DNA of 64,000 nt from Parabacteroides massiliensis (GTDB taxonomy: Bacteria; Bacteroidota; Bacteroidia; Bacteroidales; Tannerellaceae). Location of the stretch: contig NZ_LT700192.1 of assembly GCF_900155425.1 (NCBI RefSeq), positions 396,215-460,214 on the forward strand. Direction: 5' to 3'. This document shows positions 28,280 to 37,560 of the stretch, piece by piece. The position numbers and the translations under genes were made by a program. Each line of letters starts with the position of its first letter. Positions within the stretch are counted from its first letter, which is position 1. The notes under the pieces are model-generated. The model did not search any database, was not told where the DNA came from, and was given only the letters and a program-made list of their open reading frames with translations.

Positions 28280-31168
28280 TTATTCTTGATTTTCAACTCT
28301 ATTTTCGGCAGGTTCAGGATTATTCACAACCTCTCCCTCCGGCATCGCATCAACCGCTACTACTGGTTCATTTTCCTGTTGTTCTTCCTGTGGCTGCTGT
28401 GACTGCTCCGCATGTTGCGATTTTGCCATATGTCTTTCTTTCCACTGATTATACAAAGTTTCCTTTTCTTTCATAGTTTTTATATTTTCCCCGTCTGGGT
28501 AAATACCTTTCAAATCTTTATCTGCCCATGAAGCAAAATAAGGATGCTCTCGTAGGTTTTCTCTTATTTTATCTCTTTTTTTTACTTTACTCAACAACTT
28601 TGACAATTCATTCCATTCTGGAATTCGGTTTTCATTAGTAGGCTCCTTTTTATCTATAGTAAACACAGCCTCAAACACATCTTTCTGTCTTGAATTCTCA
28701 ACCTTCTCTAAAAATGTCTCCAATGGTTTAATGAAATTAAACTTTATCTTGTAACGTTCGTTTTCATCATCTATTCCATAAATTGCCTTCCCACTGTTTT
28801 GAATAGTCTTGTAGAATTTGCCCATTACTTCATAAGAGACCTTCTGCTTGCTTACATTCCTATAACTTCTTGCATTCTCAAAAAGCGAAGAGATGATTTC
28901 CACATTCCGAAGTACTCCATCAGAAAGAAATTTGTGGAAATTTTGTTCTCTTTTTTCCAAAAACTTATAATCCGACCTATTATTACACTCTTTTAGCATT
29001 CGGTTCAACATGGATTCTGACAATTTTTGAGCGACCTCATAAACACCATCAAAAATACCATTAAACCTTTTGTATGCAAACTCAGGATTTACTACATTAT
29101 AAAACGGTGCAAGTATATCAAATAGGAAAAAGCCTGTCTTGTCGGTAAATTGTGACAAATAAGCAGGAACCACATTTTTTCGTACTAAGTCTCCAGCTTT
29201 TAATATATCCATCTTCTCCTTTGAACGTACCGGATAACGTATCGTCCAAATAAAAAATTCAATAAGATTAAAATCTTTCGCAAATTCCTTTTCTTTATCC
29301 CCCTTCTCTTTTTTCTTTTCTTTGTCATTATCTTCTAAAGAACTGATTTCATCCCATTCCTCCTTCAATTTTCTCATTTGCGCTATAAGCGACTTGCCAT
29401 CAATCACTCGAAGATCAAAAGTCTGCTTATTACTCTTTGGCAACAATTCTCCAGGAATATACGTAAAATAGCTTCCTCCCACCAATCTTTGCAACGCATT
29501 GGTATGTATAAAACGGCTATCAATTCTACTGATTTCTTTCTCGTCTTCTCTATTTTTCGGAAAAATATTTCCTGGTGTTTCAGTGATAGATTCATAAGCC
29601 TCATAAAGCCTCATTGAAAGCAAACTCTCCAAATAGAACAATAAAGCAGAGTCCTCTTCCGATAGGTATTCTTTCTCTAACAGAGAAATGATATAAAGCA
29701 CATCACCACAAGAAAGATTATAACCAAAATTCAATGAACTAATAATACTTTTCACCAAAAACTGTGTGTCCGTATCAGTTTTACTTTCCGAATTACTCTT
29801 TCCTTCCCCTTCTATTTCATCGAAATCTATTTGCTCATAATCCCTATCATTCAATCCCTTAAGGATTTTTTGTCCCAAAACCTCCACTATTTCCTTATTT
29901 AAATAAGTTCCATTTTCATTGAAAACTATCCTTGATAGTTTTTCCTGTATTTCTTTAGAGAATCGGGCATTCCATATCGTATGGAAATAGGTCTTGAACC
30001 ATTGTTTGTTATTACGTAAATCTTTTTCCTCTTCCGGATTAGTGGAATCTTTGATTGGCTTCATCGAAACCAGCAACCCTATTAGGTTCATCAACTCCCT
30101 CAGATTATTGGGAATAATAGGAGACACAAGTCCACGACTATTATAGAACAAATAGCGGGTGCGTGAAAATATCAGTTCCATGACACGCTGTTTAAGCGGG
30201 ATATACGTACCAGCCTCCACTACACTTAGCCATTCTTCTTGATTATCATTCCCTTCTATGAAAAGAGGTCCCTCTGCAATGGAATAAGTTTTAGGCATAT
30301 TTACACGACTGGCTACCGGCATCAGTTTGGATATATATTTCTTAGCCATTTCATATATCTCATTATCATCCACCAATCCTTCTACAACCTTTCCATCCAC
30401 ATGAGAAAGACCGCTTTTTTTTGCCAATGCCACCGCATCTCTCAATTGCGACACCTTTACCGAAACAAATACAATGCAGTTAGGTATGGTTAAGAACTTC
30501 CTTATTTGTTCGCACATCTCATAAGCATGTTCCATATTCAAGTCTACATCGTCTATTGGAATAATAACCACCTCTTTTTCACTGAATCGCAAATATAAAT
30601 TTACAGCCTCTTCTATGTGTTTCCTAAGCTCCAGCCCAGCGGCCAATACATCCAAACTCTCCAGATTGTCTATACCCTTTTCCCTTTCGCGTAGCAATAT
30701 ACCCAAACATTGTCTAACTTTTTGAAATTGTTCTATCAATTTTCGATTCAAATCCCTATCTAAACTTCCGCTATCCTTCTTCGCTTGAATGTATTTCAGA
30801 TATAACTTGCCTATAACCAGTTCCAACACATTGTGACATTTATCAAAGAATGAAGGATCTATGATATCTAAGATTTCAATTTTTCTCTTTTTCAGACTGT
30901 TGACTCCGATATTCTCTAAATATTGTGAACATGTATCAGAACACCTATTTTTCAATATATCCAAAACCGTTTGCATACAAGAAGTTTTTCCTTCCCCTCT
31001 TTCCCCACAAAACCAAACACATTTCAATGTTCGATTTTCTTTATCGCCCCAATACCTATCAACCAACGATAATGCTTGCTCATATTGATCGGAGAATATA
31101 GAATCTTCAAATCTAGAATCCTCACGAACGACATCATATTCCTGACCTATTTTATATTTTATATCATT
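28280..31168 (-). pseudogene. rdrA: RdrA-like P-loop ATPase (RADAR), 5' end cut by IS4
   Basis: An AT-rich minus-strand frame of about 960 codons with Walker A GERGEGKTSC and a likely Walker B in VVIIPIDDVDLNM, as in KAP/STAND-like NTPases. The frame stays open upstream to the IS4 end (KIGQEYDVVREDSRFEDSIF...) with no ATG, so the true start has been lost. A TTG at 31066 is a poor alternative. The C-terminus is Gln/Glu rich and disordered. RdrA is the ATPase that works with RdrB in RADAR. Its size, fold and position directly upstream of a deaminase gene support the call. Confidence 0.68.
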
Positions 31169-31170
31169 GC

Positions 31171-32472
31171 TGTCCCATTAAAATCTAAAATTGCTCTTTG
31201 AAATATTTGAAATATAGTTAGTTACGGAGATTTTTCGATTAAACGGATTTCAATTCTCATCTTTGCGGCCTAAAATAGGCTGGCATATGCATAAGGATAA
31301 ATTCGTCTTCTCTCAACTGATAGTCTTCTTAAATAGAAATAAGTTCAACTACATCGTTCGTAAGCATGATGGAGACAAGTATGTGAAGCATTTCACTTGC
31401 TGGAATCAACTGCTTTCTTTGATGTTTGGCCAGCTCTCCAATCGTGAGAGTCTGCGAGACTTGATTGTCGCTCTTGATGCTCACCATTCGAAATGCTATC
31501 ATTTAGGGATGGGTCGGAATGTCTCAAGATCATCCTTGGCGAGAGCCAATCAAGACAGGGACTATCACATTTTTGAGGAATATGCCTACTACTTGGTAAA
31601 TGAAGCAAGGCAGAAGCGTGTTACCGATATATTCAAACTCGGAGGAAACGTTTATGCCTTTGATTCAACAACAATTGATTTATGCCTTTCCGTGTTTTGG
31701 TGGGCAAAGTTTCGTAAGAAGAAAGGTGGCATCAAAGTACATACATTGTACGATGTGGAAACGCAGATACCGGCATTCTTCCATATCACCGAAGCTTCCG
31801 TACATGATTCAAAGGTTATGAATGAAATTCCCTATGAGTCTGGTTCCTACTATATCTTTGACCGTGCTTACAACAACTTCAAGATGTTGTATAGAATTAT
31901 CAGATAGGTGCCTATTTGTTGTCAGAGCCAAGAAGAATCTTCAATACAAGCCTATCAAGTGGAAGCGAAGGATGCCCAAAAATGTACTATCGGATATGGC
32001 TATCGGGGTGACTGGATTTTATCCGAAGCAATACTATCCTGAGCCGCTTCGTTTGGTCAGATATTGGGATGAAGAACAGAACCGTGAGTTTGTTTTCTTA
32101 ACGAATGCAACACACATTTCCCCTCTTCAAGTTGCCGAACTTTACAAGAATCGCTGGCAAGTGGAGCTGTTTTTCAAATGGCTAAAGCAGCACCTCAAAA
32201 TTAAAAAGTTCTGGGGAACTACCGAAAATGCCGTTCGAATACAAATCTATGCTGCTATATGTACCTACTGTCTGGTGGCAATCGTTCAACACGACATGCA
32301 ATTGGATAGAAGTACATATGAAGTTCTTCAGATATTGAGCATCTCGCTGACCGATAAAACGCCTCTTCGAGACCTCTTTGACAAAACTAAATTTCAAAAT
32401 GACAAAGAACGATTTGGACCTGATGGACCAAGTTTATTTGATTTTTAATAACGTCCCAATTTTAATGGGACA
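31171..32472 (+). mobile_element. IS4-family insertion sequence, copy 1 (complete)
   Basis: A 1302-bp element with perfect 14-bp terminal repeats TGTCCCATTAAAAT at both ends. The flanks give no clean target duplication. The 10 bp before the left end (ATATCATTGC) are the same as those before the left end of the truncated copy at 47263, so the true end may extend further or the two copies share an origin. It has cut off the start of rdrA. Confidence 0.88.
31287..32448 (+). pseudogene. IS4-family transposase with frameshift
   Basis: Starts MHKDKFVFSQLIVFLN. The catalytic motifs are visible: FDSTTIDL (D), FDRAYNNF (D) and the YKNRWQVELFFKWLKQ signature (Y-R-E-K). The frame breaks at about 31905 and resumes in frame +1. 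Adding one T in GAATTATC and one in CTATTTG would give RIYQIGAYFVVRAKKN, so two nearby 1-base losses are likely. The same change is in the copy at 47.3 kb, so the shift predates duplication. A programmed -1 frameshift does not fit the direction. Confidence 0.8.
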
Positions 32473-32630
32473 CTAGTGATTTTATATATTTCATATGTAC
32501 AATTTCTGAAACTTATTAAAAAATCAAACGAATGTTCCCCAAACTCATACAAACACTTTTTCACAAATCCCTGCTCATATCTCGAAGCAATCAATATGTA
32601 ATCGTTTGTAGAATCAACAAACAAGTGCAA
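32473..32630 (-). other. Short open frame next to IS4, possible detached rdrA 5' fragment
   Basis: A 53-codon minus-strand frame ending at the IS4 right edge (HLFVDSTNDYILIASRYEQG... IYKITS). It looks protein-like but has no ATG; it begins with TTG after a TAA. It lies exactly where the missing 5' part of rdrA would be, in the same orientation. No family is recognised, so it may equally be unrelated. Confidence 0.3.
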
Positions 32631-32780
32631 TTATAAAAAAAAATTAACCTGTAGTGTATGTTGCGCAAAAATATTTCAATGGGGCACAAAATCAGTTTAA
32701 TATTTTTCAAAAGATAATTTTTTCGGAAGATATTACCAGAATGGATAAAAAAGTCTATCTAAATCAATCCGAAAATAAAT

Positions 32781-32819
32781 AACCAAATTTGGTTATTATC
32801 GCAAAAGAATGTATATTTG
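32781..32819 (+). promoter_or_regulatory. abiE promoter with palindromic operator
   Basis: TTTG at 32788-32791, 20 bp, then TATATTTG at 32812-32819: a textbook Bacteroidetes promoter. The -33 box is embedded in a perfect 14-bp palindrome AACCAAATTTGGTT (32781-32794), a likely binding site for the HTH antitoxin encoded 29 bp downstream. Confidence 0.75.
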
Positions 32820-32847
32820 CACTTGAAAATCTAAACGATAAAGCAGT

Positions 32848-33363
32848 ATGTACGAGGAATATATCAAATCAGAAAGGACACCTGCCGGAAAAGTTTTGGA
32901 GCATATTTTGAGAAAAGCCAAAATGACCAGAAAGCAACTGTCCATTGAGGCAGGCATATATCCACAAAGAATCAGTGAACTAATCAAAGGTACAAGGGAT
33001 TTCACGGTTCAGCAGTCCATTTCCATAGAAAAAGCATTGAAAATAGGTATTGAAGGCTATTTCTATAAGATACAAGCCAATTATGAAGTTTATGCTTATC
33101 TGACAAAAAGAGAACAGGAAAAACACCCTGACTTGTCGAAATTCAGCAAGGCATTATTTTGGGACACGAGAATTGAAAGGATTAACTGGACGAAAAATAA
33201 GGAATGGGTCATTCAGCGCATATTTGAATACGGCAATAATCAGGAAATAGAGGAAGCCATCCGGTTTTACGGCAAAGAAACTATACAGGCTGTATTGCAG
33301 AGAATAAGCAGTAAATGGAAGGAAGAGGCAAGAGAAAGAAACTTTAAAAAATTTGTACAATGA
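32848..33363 (+). CDS. HTH antitoxin of an AbiE-type toxin-antitoxin pair
   Basis: A 171-residue protein. Residues 13-65 form an XRE-type helix-turn-helix (TRKQLSIEAGIYPQRISELIKG). Residues 95-150 resemble the DUF6922-like segment common next to AbiEii toxins (LFWDTRIERINWTKNKEWVIQ...EAIRFYG). The gene overlaps the toxin by 4 bp. A palindrome at the promoter suggests autoregulation. It belongs to the antitoxin role of AbiEi but is built on an HTH fold. Confidence 0.78.
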   Translation: MYEEYIKSERTPAGKVLEHILRKAKMTRKQLSIEAGIYPQRISELIKGTRDFTVQQSISIEKALKIGIEGYFYKIQANYEVYAYLTKREQEKHPDLSKFSKALFWDTRIERINWTKNKEWVIQRIFEYGNNQEIEEAIRFYGKETIQAVLQRISSKWKEEARERNFKKFVQ

Positions 33364-34046
33364 AACTTCATTATGAAACTGTATCTCCCCAGTTAGTCCA
33401 CTGCTTGAAAACAATTCTGCAATCTGATGTTTTCAAGGATTTCAACTTGGTTGGTGGAACATGCCTAAGCCTTCAAATAGGACACAGACGTTCCATAGAT
33501 ATAGACTTATTTACAGCAATAGACTATGGAAGTATGGATACCACCGCTATAAAAGTTTTCTTACAAGAAAATTTCCCATATTCAGAAAATTTGAACAGTT
33601 TAGACCAACCAGCTTTGGGATATTCTGTCCGTATCGGTGAATCTCCAGCTGATTGCATAAAGGTAGACCTCTTCTACACGGAAAACTTTATCTTCCCCAT
33701 CAAATATACAGACGGCATCAGGCTTGCGGATATAAGAGAGATTGCAGCGATGAAAATTAAAGCAATTACTCAAGACGAACCCAGACAAAAAGACTTTTGG
33801 GACATTTACGAACTTTGCAACATGTACAGCCTGAAAGAAATGACAGAATGGGCAATGATGCGTGATGAATGGAGCTTTACGAAAAAAGACATAGAAACCG
33901 GATTTGAAAGAATTTTCGATGTCAAAGAGTGCCCTGAAGGGATAGATTGTTATAGAGGATATGCGTGGGAACTTATCAGCATGGATCTAAAAACAGCCGC
34001 AGAGGAATATTTTAATCAGGAAAAAGAATCATCCAATCCAGAATGA
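33360..34046 (+). CDS. abiEii: AbiEii/AbiGii-family nucleotidyltransferase toxin
   Basis: A 228-residue protein with the nucleotidyltransferase motif FNLVGGTCLSLQIGHRRSIDIDLF (GG...DxD), followed by a helical domain with VDLFY and KIKAITQDEPRQKDFWDIYEL (the conserved Lys and D-x-x-D region). This matches AbiEii toxins, which add nucleotides to tRNA or other targets and cause growth arrest in phage-infected cells. All the motifs are present, so the toxin appears intact. Confidence 0.87.
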   Translation: MKLHYETVSPQLVHCLKTILQSDVFKDFNLVGGTCLSLQIGHRRSIDIDLFTAIDYGSMDTTAIKVFLQENFPYSENLNSLDQPALGYSVRIGESPADCIKVDLFYTENFIFPIKYTDGIRLADIREIAAMKIKAITQDEPRQKDFWDIYELCNMYSLKEMTEWAMMRDEWSFTKKDIETGFERIFDVKECPEGIDCYRGYAWELISMDLKTAAEEYFNQEKESSNPE

Positions 34047-34144
34047 CAACAACCACGGCAACAAAATAAATAGGAAAAAGGAGGGAGAAGAGGCATAATT
34101 CACCAGCTTTAACTTAATTGCAACAAGTTCAAATCATCAGTGAC

Positions 34145-34297
34145 GAGGTCGTAATTTGAACTGTGTCAGTTTCTAATCTATCAGATAAACCATAATTTTA
34201 CTTTCGGATAAATATCTGAATATAAATTCGATATGAAATGATATTTTACTGGCCAAAAGAAAAAACAAAACAATGACACAGTTTAATTTACTCCCCC
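34145..34297. mobile_element. MITE-2 copy B (153 bp, reverse), at the hipA 3' end
   Basis: Same sequence as copy A in reverse orientation. The flanks are TCAGTGAC (34137-34144) and TCAGTGCC (34298-34305), an 8-bp duplication with one mismatch. Its insertion removed the last codons of hipA and supplied a new reading-frame extension. Confidence 0.88.
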
Positions 34298-35546
34298 TCA
34301 GTGCCAATCCATCCAATACATGTTGGATTTTATCAGATATGGCTTTATCTATGCCATACGTGACGCACAATGATTGAAATTTGCTTACAGCATCGAACAC
34401 CTGTAATATCTTCTTTTTAGGATTTTCCACAAAATCCTCGGCGAAATTGACAAAATCACTTGTGGCCAAGGCCGATCTCTTGCCCATCACACCCATAGAA
34501 TGAATATGTGCAGAAGAATTTTCCCATGTATTTGCCGTGAACATTACATCATATGCAGGTGATAAACGCCACCTCCCTGTCTTATCCATGATAAACGATA
34601 TGTTCTTATTATGGTCATCAGATATACCTGCGACATAATTAAATACCATTCTGATAAATATCTGGTCTTTGTCTTCCTGGGGAAGTTTCAGAGTCTCTGC
34701 CAGCCAACATAGCTTCATATAATCATCTGCACCTGGCATAATGGCCGCAAGGGTCTGGCTAAGAATCTTGTCTCCATCCTTGCTATCAAATCTTTCCGTT
34801 ACGAAATGATTTCTTCCATCAATCTCTTTCAGAAAGCATGGCATCATGTTGATTCCTGCCACCTTTGCCATTTCGCTATATACCATTTCTATCTCTGTGG
34901 TAGGAGAGTCATCTGCTTCTTTAAATTTTATGATATACTGCTTAAAATTTTCAGGCAAATCCACCTGGCCGGAACGGAACTCTTCCGTTTCGAGGTTATA
35001 GGCAATCACCGCCTTCGGGCGCATGCCACCGGCAGAAGTTCCGAGATATATTAACTTCTTCATCGTGAGGCTATCCTCCGGTGATATGACAGCAGCATCT
35101 CGATCATTATATATTTTAGAAGCCAAAGTTGCCAATGATGACATGTTTACTGACTCATGGATGGCATCATCATTAAATTCCGGTTCAAATTCCAATGCTC
35201 CCATAGCCCTCTTGCCAATATAAGAGAGCTTCAATAGAGGCAATGATTCCGTAACCTTTATATTGTTATCCGTGAGCCATTGGTCAAATAGGGAAGCCCC
35301 CCATTTGTCAGGAAGCGCATCTGCAAGAAATTCCGGAAGCCCTTGATATAATTTATCTTTATTCCCATAGAAAGACGCAAACAAAGGGATTCTCTTAGGA
35401 TGTGTGGAAGGACATATATCATAATCTTGTTTCCTATACTCATCCGTAAATTGGAATACAGAACAATGCTTTTCAAAGTCCCAATTCAATTTGCCAATAC
35501 AAGTTCCCCACAGATATACATTCACTATAATTGGCTCTTTCTTCAT
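34173..35546 (-). CDS. hipA: HipA-like kinase toxin with MITE-encoded tail
   Basis: A full-length HipA (about 417 native residues). It has the N-terminal HipA domain, the Gly-rich loop GTSAGGMRPKAVIAY, the catalytic NYVAGISDDHNKN and the metal-binding LSPAYDVMF. HipA kinases phosphorylate translation factors such as GltX. From residue about 417 the frame enters MITE-2 (LALRG-SKLNCVIV...), replacing the inferred native end LALMI with about 40 hydrophobic residues. The start overlaps hipB by ATGA. Whether the tail affects activity is unknown. Confidence 0.88.
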   Translation of the reverse strand: MKKEPIIVNVYLWGTCIGKLNWDFEKHCSVFQFTDEYRKQDYDICPSTHPKRIPLFASFYGNKDKLYQGLPEFLADALPDKWGASLFDQWLTDNNIKVTESLPLLKLSYIGKRAMGALEFEPEFNDDAIHESVNMSSLATLASKIYNDRDAAVISPEDSLTMKKLIYLGTSAGGMRPKAVIAYNLETEEFRSGQVDLPENFKQYIIKFKEADDSPTTEIEMVYSEMAKVAGINMMPCFLKEIDGRNHFVTERFDSKDGDKILSQTLAAIMPGADDYMKLCWLAETLKLPQEDKDQIFIRMVFNYVAGISDDHNKNISFIMDKTGRWRLSPAYDVMFTANTWENSSAHIHSMGVMGKRSALATSDFVNFAEDFVENPKKKILQVFDAVSKFQSLCVTYGIDKAISDKIQHVLDGLALRGSKLNCVIVLFFLLASKISFHIEFIFRYLSESKIMVYLID

Positions 35547-35881
35547 ACCATCTTACGTTTACTGTTAATTCTTTGTATTTTCTTACCTGTTTCTTCATTG
35601 ATAAGGAAAGGGGAGTCTGGAAGTTCCGGTACCAAATCGACAACGCCTTCAAGAGTTCCACTTATACGCAAAATCTTAAGCAATGTACTTAGGGCAATAT
35701 CACTTACTTTGCAAGATTCTATTCTCTTAATAGTAACGATAGATACTCCTGCCTTATCCGCAAATTCTTGCTGAGAAAAACAACAACTAAGTCTTATAGC
35801 CTTAACTCTCTTGCAGATTTCCTTAACAATACATTCATCTGAAAATTCGTATATTGTATATGTATCATATAACCTTTTCAT
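35543..35881 (-). CDS. hipB: HipB-like HTH antitoxin
   Basis: A 112-residue protein. Residues 22-70 form an XRE HTH (FSQQEFADKAGVSIVTIKRIESCK) followed by a linker that probably reaches the toxin. It is transcribed with and overlaps hipA by 4 bp. Its upstream region includes a 35-bp segment shared with an ISL3-like relic at 37.4 kb. Confidence 0.82.
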   Translation of the reverse strand: MKRLYDTYTIYEFSDECIVKEICKRVKAIRLSCCFSQQEFADKAGVSIVTIKRIESCKVSDIALSTLLKILRISGTLEGVVDLVPELPDSPFLINEETGKKIQRINSKRKMV

Positions 35882-35916
35882 AGAGAAAAAACATATTTAG
35901 GTATCATTTTTGATAT

Positions 35917-35951
35917 AAAGGTAACACAATTATCTTACATGTGGAATCAAA
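35917..35951. repeat. 35-bp direct repeat flanking the DUF4143 cassette (left copy)
   Basis: Shares 34 of 35 bases with 37415-37449 in the same orientation. The right copy lies in an ISL3-like transposase relic, and this left copy reads the same protein segment (GNTIILHVESK) without the stop codon found on the right. The two copies bracket the DUF4143 gene and its promoter repeats. Confidence 0.7.
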
Positions 35952-35965
35952 GATAATATTTTTTT

Positions 35966-36035
35966 GCGGTTGTATTCTATAATTTCGGCTGAATTTTGCG
36001 GTTGTATTCTATAATTTCGGCTGAATTTTGCGGTT
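35966..36035. repeat. 32-bp tandem repeat in a promoter region
   Basis: Two exact 32-bp units at 35966-35997 and 35998-36029, plus a 6-base third start (GCGGTT). Each unit begins GCGGTTGTATTCTATAATTT and ends CTGAATTTT. The downstream -33 box of the DUF4143 gene falls at the last unit boundary. Copy number may differ between strains. Confidence 0.85.
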
Positions 36036-36059
36036 ACAAATCCTTTTTTCGTATCTTTG
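36027..36059 (+). promoter_or_regulatory. Promoter of the first DUF4143 ATPase
   Basis: TTTG at 36027-36030, 21 bp, then TATCTTTG at 36052-36059, matching TTTG-N19-21-TAnnTTTG. It places the transcription start just upstream of the ATG at 36073 and excludes the earlier in-frame start at 36028. Confidence 0.7.
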
Positions 36060-36072
36060 CAAGAAAACAGGT

Positions 36073-37194
36073 ATGATAAACCGTATAATAAAGGATTCTA
36101 TTTTAAGCGATTACAAACGTAGAAAGGTAATCGTTTTACTTGGTGCGAGGCAGGTAGGTAAGACTACGCTTCTTTCTGAACTTTGCAAGGGGAAAGACAG
36201 GGTGCTTTCATTGAATTGTGACAATGTGGATGATGTGTTGGCTTTGGAGGGAAAGACTACCACCGAGCTAAAGCAGCTTTTATCGTCTTATGAGTTGGTT
36301 TTCATAGATGAAGCGCAACGGGTGAAGAATGTCGGGCTGACATTGAAAATGATTGGGGATTTGAAGTTGGAAACACAAGTGGTTGTTACAGGTTCTTCAT
36401 CGCTCGATATGGCAGACGAGATAAACGAGCCAGCGACTGGGCGACTTATCGAGTACAACCTATTCCCGTTCTCGCTGCCGGAACTCGCTTTGTATAGTTC
36501 GGAAAGGGAGGAAAACAGATTGTTGGAAAACCGGATGATTTATGGGCTTTATCCGGAGGTCGTAACGGAGCCGGGTGATGCGAAACGCACGTTGATGACA
36601 CTTACCAATAATTACCTTTACAAAGATTTGTTTGCTTACAAGGGTATAAAGAAACCGGAACTGATCCAAAAGCTGGTAAGGGCATTGGCTTTACAGTTGA
36701 GCAGCGAAGTTTCTTATAATGAGCTAAGCAACCTGTTGGGGGTTGATCGGGGTACGGTTGAAACGTATATAAATCTGTTGGAGAAGTGCTTCGTTGTTTT
36801 CCGTTTGGATTCTTTCAGCCGGAATCTTAGGAATGAGATAAAGAAGGGCAAGAAGGTCTATTTCTATGATAATGGGGTGAGAAATGCCGTCCTTTCCAAT
36901 TTCGCTCCGTTGGAGCTAAGGAATGATGTTGGTGCGTTATGGGAGAACCTCATGGTGAGCGAACGTGTGAAACGAAACGCCTATTCCGGCAACTATGCGC
37001 AACTGTTCTTTTGGCGTACCCATGAGCAGCAGGAAATCGACTTGATTGAGGAACAGGACGGTATGTTGCATACATTCGAGTTCAAATGGAACGGAAAGGC
37101 AAGGAGCAGCCAGCCGAAAGTATTTGCCAGTTCTTACCCAAGTTCGACTTATGAAGTCATTACACCGGAAAATTATTGGGCGTTCTTGAGATAG
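36073..37194 (+). CDS. AAA_14/DUF4143 ATPase
   Basis: A 373-residue protein. Walker A is GARQVGKTT at about residue 24 and Walker B is LVFIDEAQ at about residue 77, followed by the sensor-like VVTGSSSLDMAD. The C-terminal DUF4143 half has HTH-like LLGVDRGTVETYINLLEKCFVVFRLD and a nuclease-like end (FFWRTHEQQEIDLIEEQDGMLHTFEFKW). These ATPases are very common in Bacteroidota. Their role is not established to my knowledge. It is flanked by the 35-bp direct repeats and followed by a hairpin terminator. Confidence 0.88.
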   Translation: MINRIIKDSILSDYKRRKVIVLLGARQVGKTTLLSELCKGKDRVLSLNCDNVDDVLALEGKTTTELKQLLSSYELVFIDEAQRVKNVGLTLKMIGDLKLETQVVVTGSSSLDMADEINEPATGRLIEYNLFPFSLPELALYSSEREENRLLENRMIYGLYPEVVTEPGDAKRTLMTLTNNYLYKDLFAYKGIKKPELIQKLVRALALQLSSEVSYNELSNLLGVDRGTVETYINLLEKCFVVFRLDSFSRNLRNEIKKGKKVYFYDNGVRNAVLSNFAPLELRNDVGALWENLMVSERVKRNAYSGNYAQLFFWRTHEQQEIDLIEEQDGMLHTFEFKWNGKARSSQPKVFASSYPSSTYEVITPENYWAFLR

Positions 37195-37206
37195 GAAGAA
37201 TAACCA

Positions 37207-37235
37207 GCCGTTGGGAAATCCCGGCGGCTTTTTTT
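37207..37235 (+). terminator. Rho-independent terminator after DUF4143 gene
   Basis: GCCGTTGGG-AAAT-CCCGGCGGC followed by seven Ts, 12 bp after the stop codon of the ATPase gene. Confidence 0.8.
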
Positions 37236-37348
37236 GTTTGTGGAATAGGTTCTTTCTGGTTCATCCGACATTTCGCGTGATCGTGTCCTAAAAAGGGAAA
37301 CCGCTGAACAAATTGTATATTTGAATAACCACAAACAAATGTACAATA

Positions 37349-37560
37349 ATGAACAGCAGTTTTCTATATCATGCGTGGGGTCTGTATAACCACAAATGTA
37401 CTCGTGAGGAATACAAAGGTAACACAATTATCTAACATGTGGAATCAAAAGAGCGACAGAAAGTATGCCCCCAATGCGGCCATAGTCATTTGGTGAAAAA
37501 TGGTTTTCGCATCCGCACCTTTATAGGTCTTCCTATTGGTGGCAAGAAGTTGATAATCCA
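37349..37560 (+). pseudogene. ISL3-like transposase N-terminal relic
   Basis: From the ATG at 37349 the frame reads MNSSFLYHAWGLYNHKC, then a TAA (TII-stop-HVES), then KVCPQCGHSHLVKNGFRIR and FIGLPIGGKK, the zinc-binding N-terminal region of ISL3 transposases. It breaks at about 37556 against the mazF stop. A promoter-like TATATTTG precedes it. Confidence 0.65.

Noticed and set aside
31263-32448. Programmed -1 frameshift in the IS4 transposase
   Set aside because: The frame change is +1 (or -2), with no slippery heptamer seen; two small deletions explain it better.
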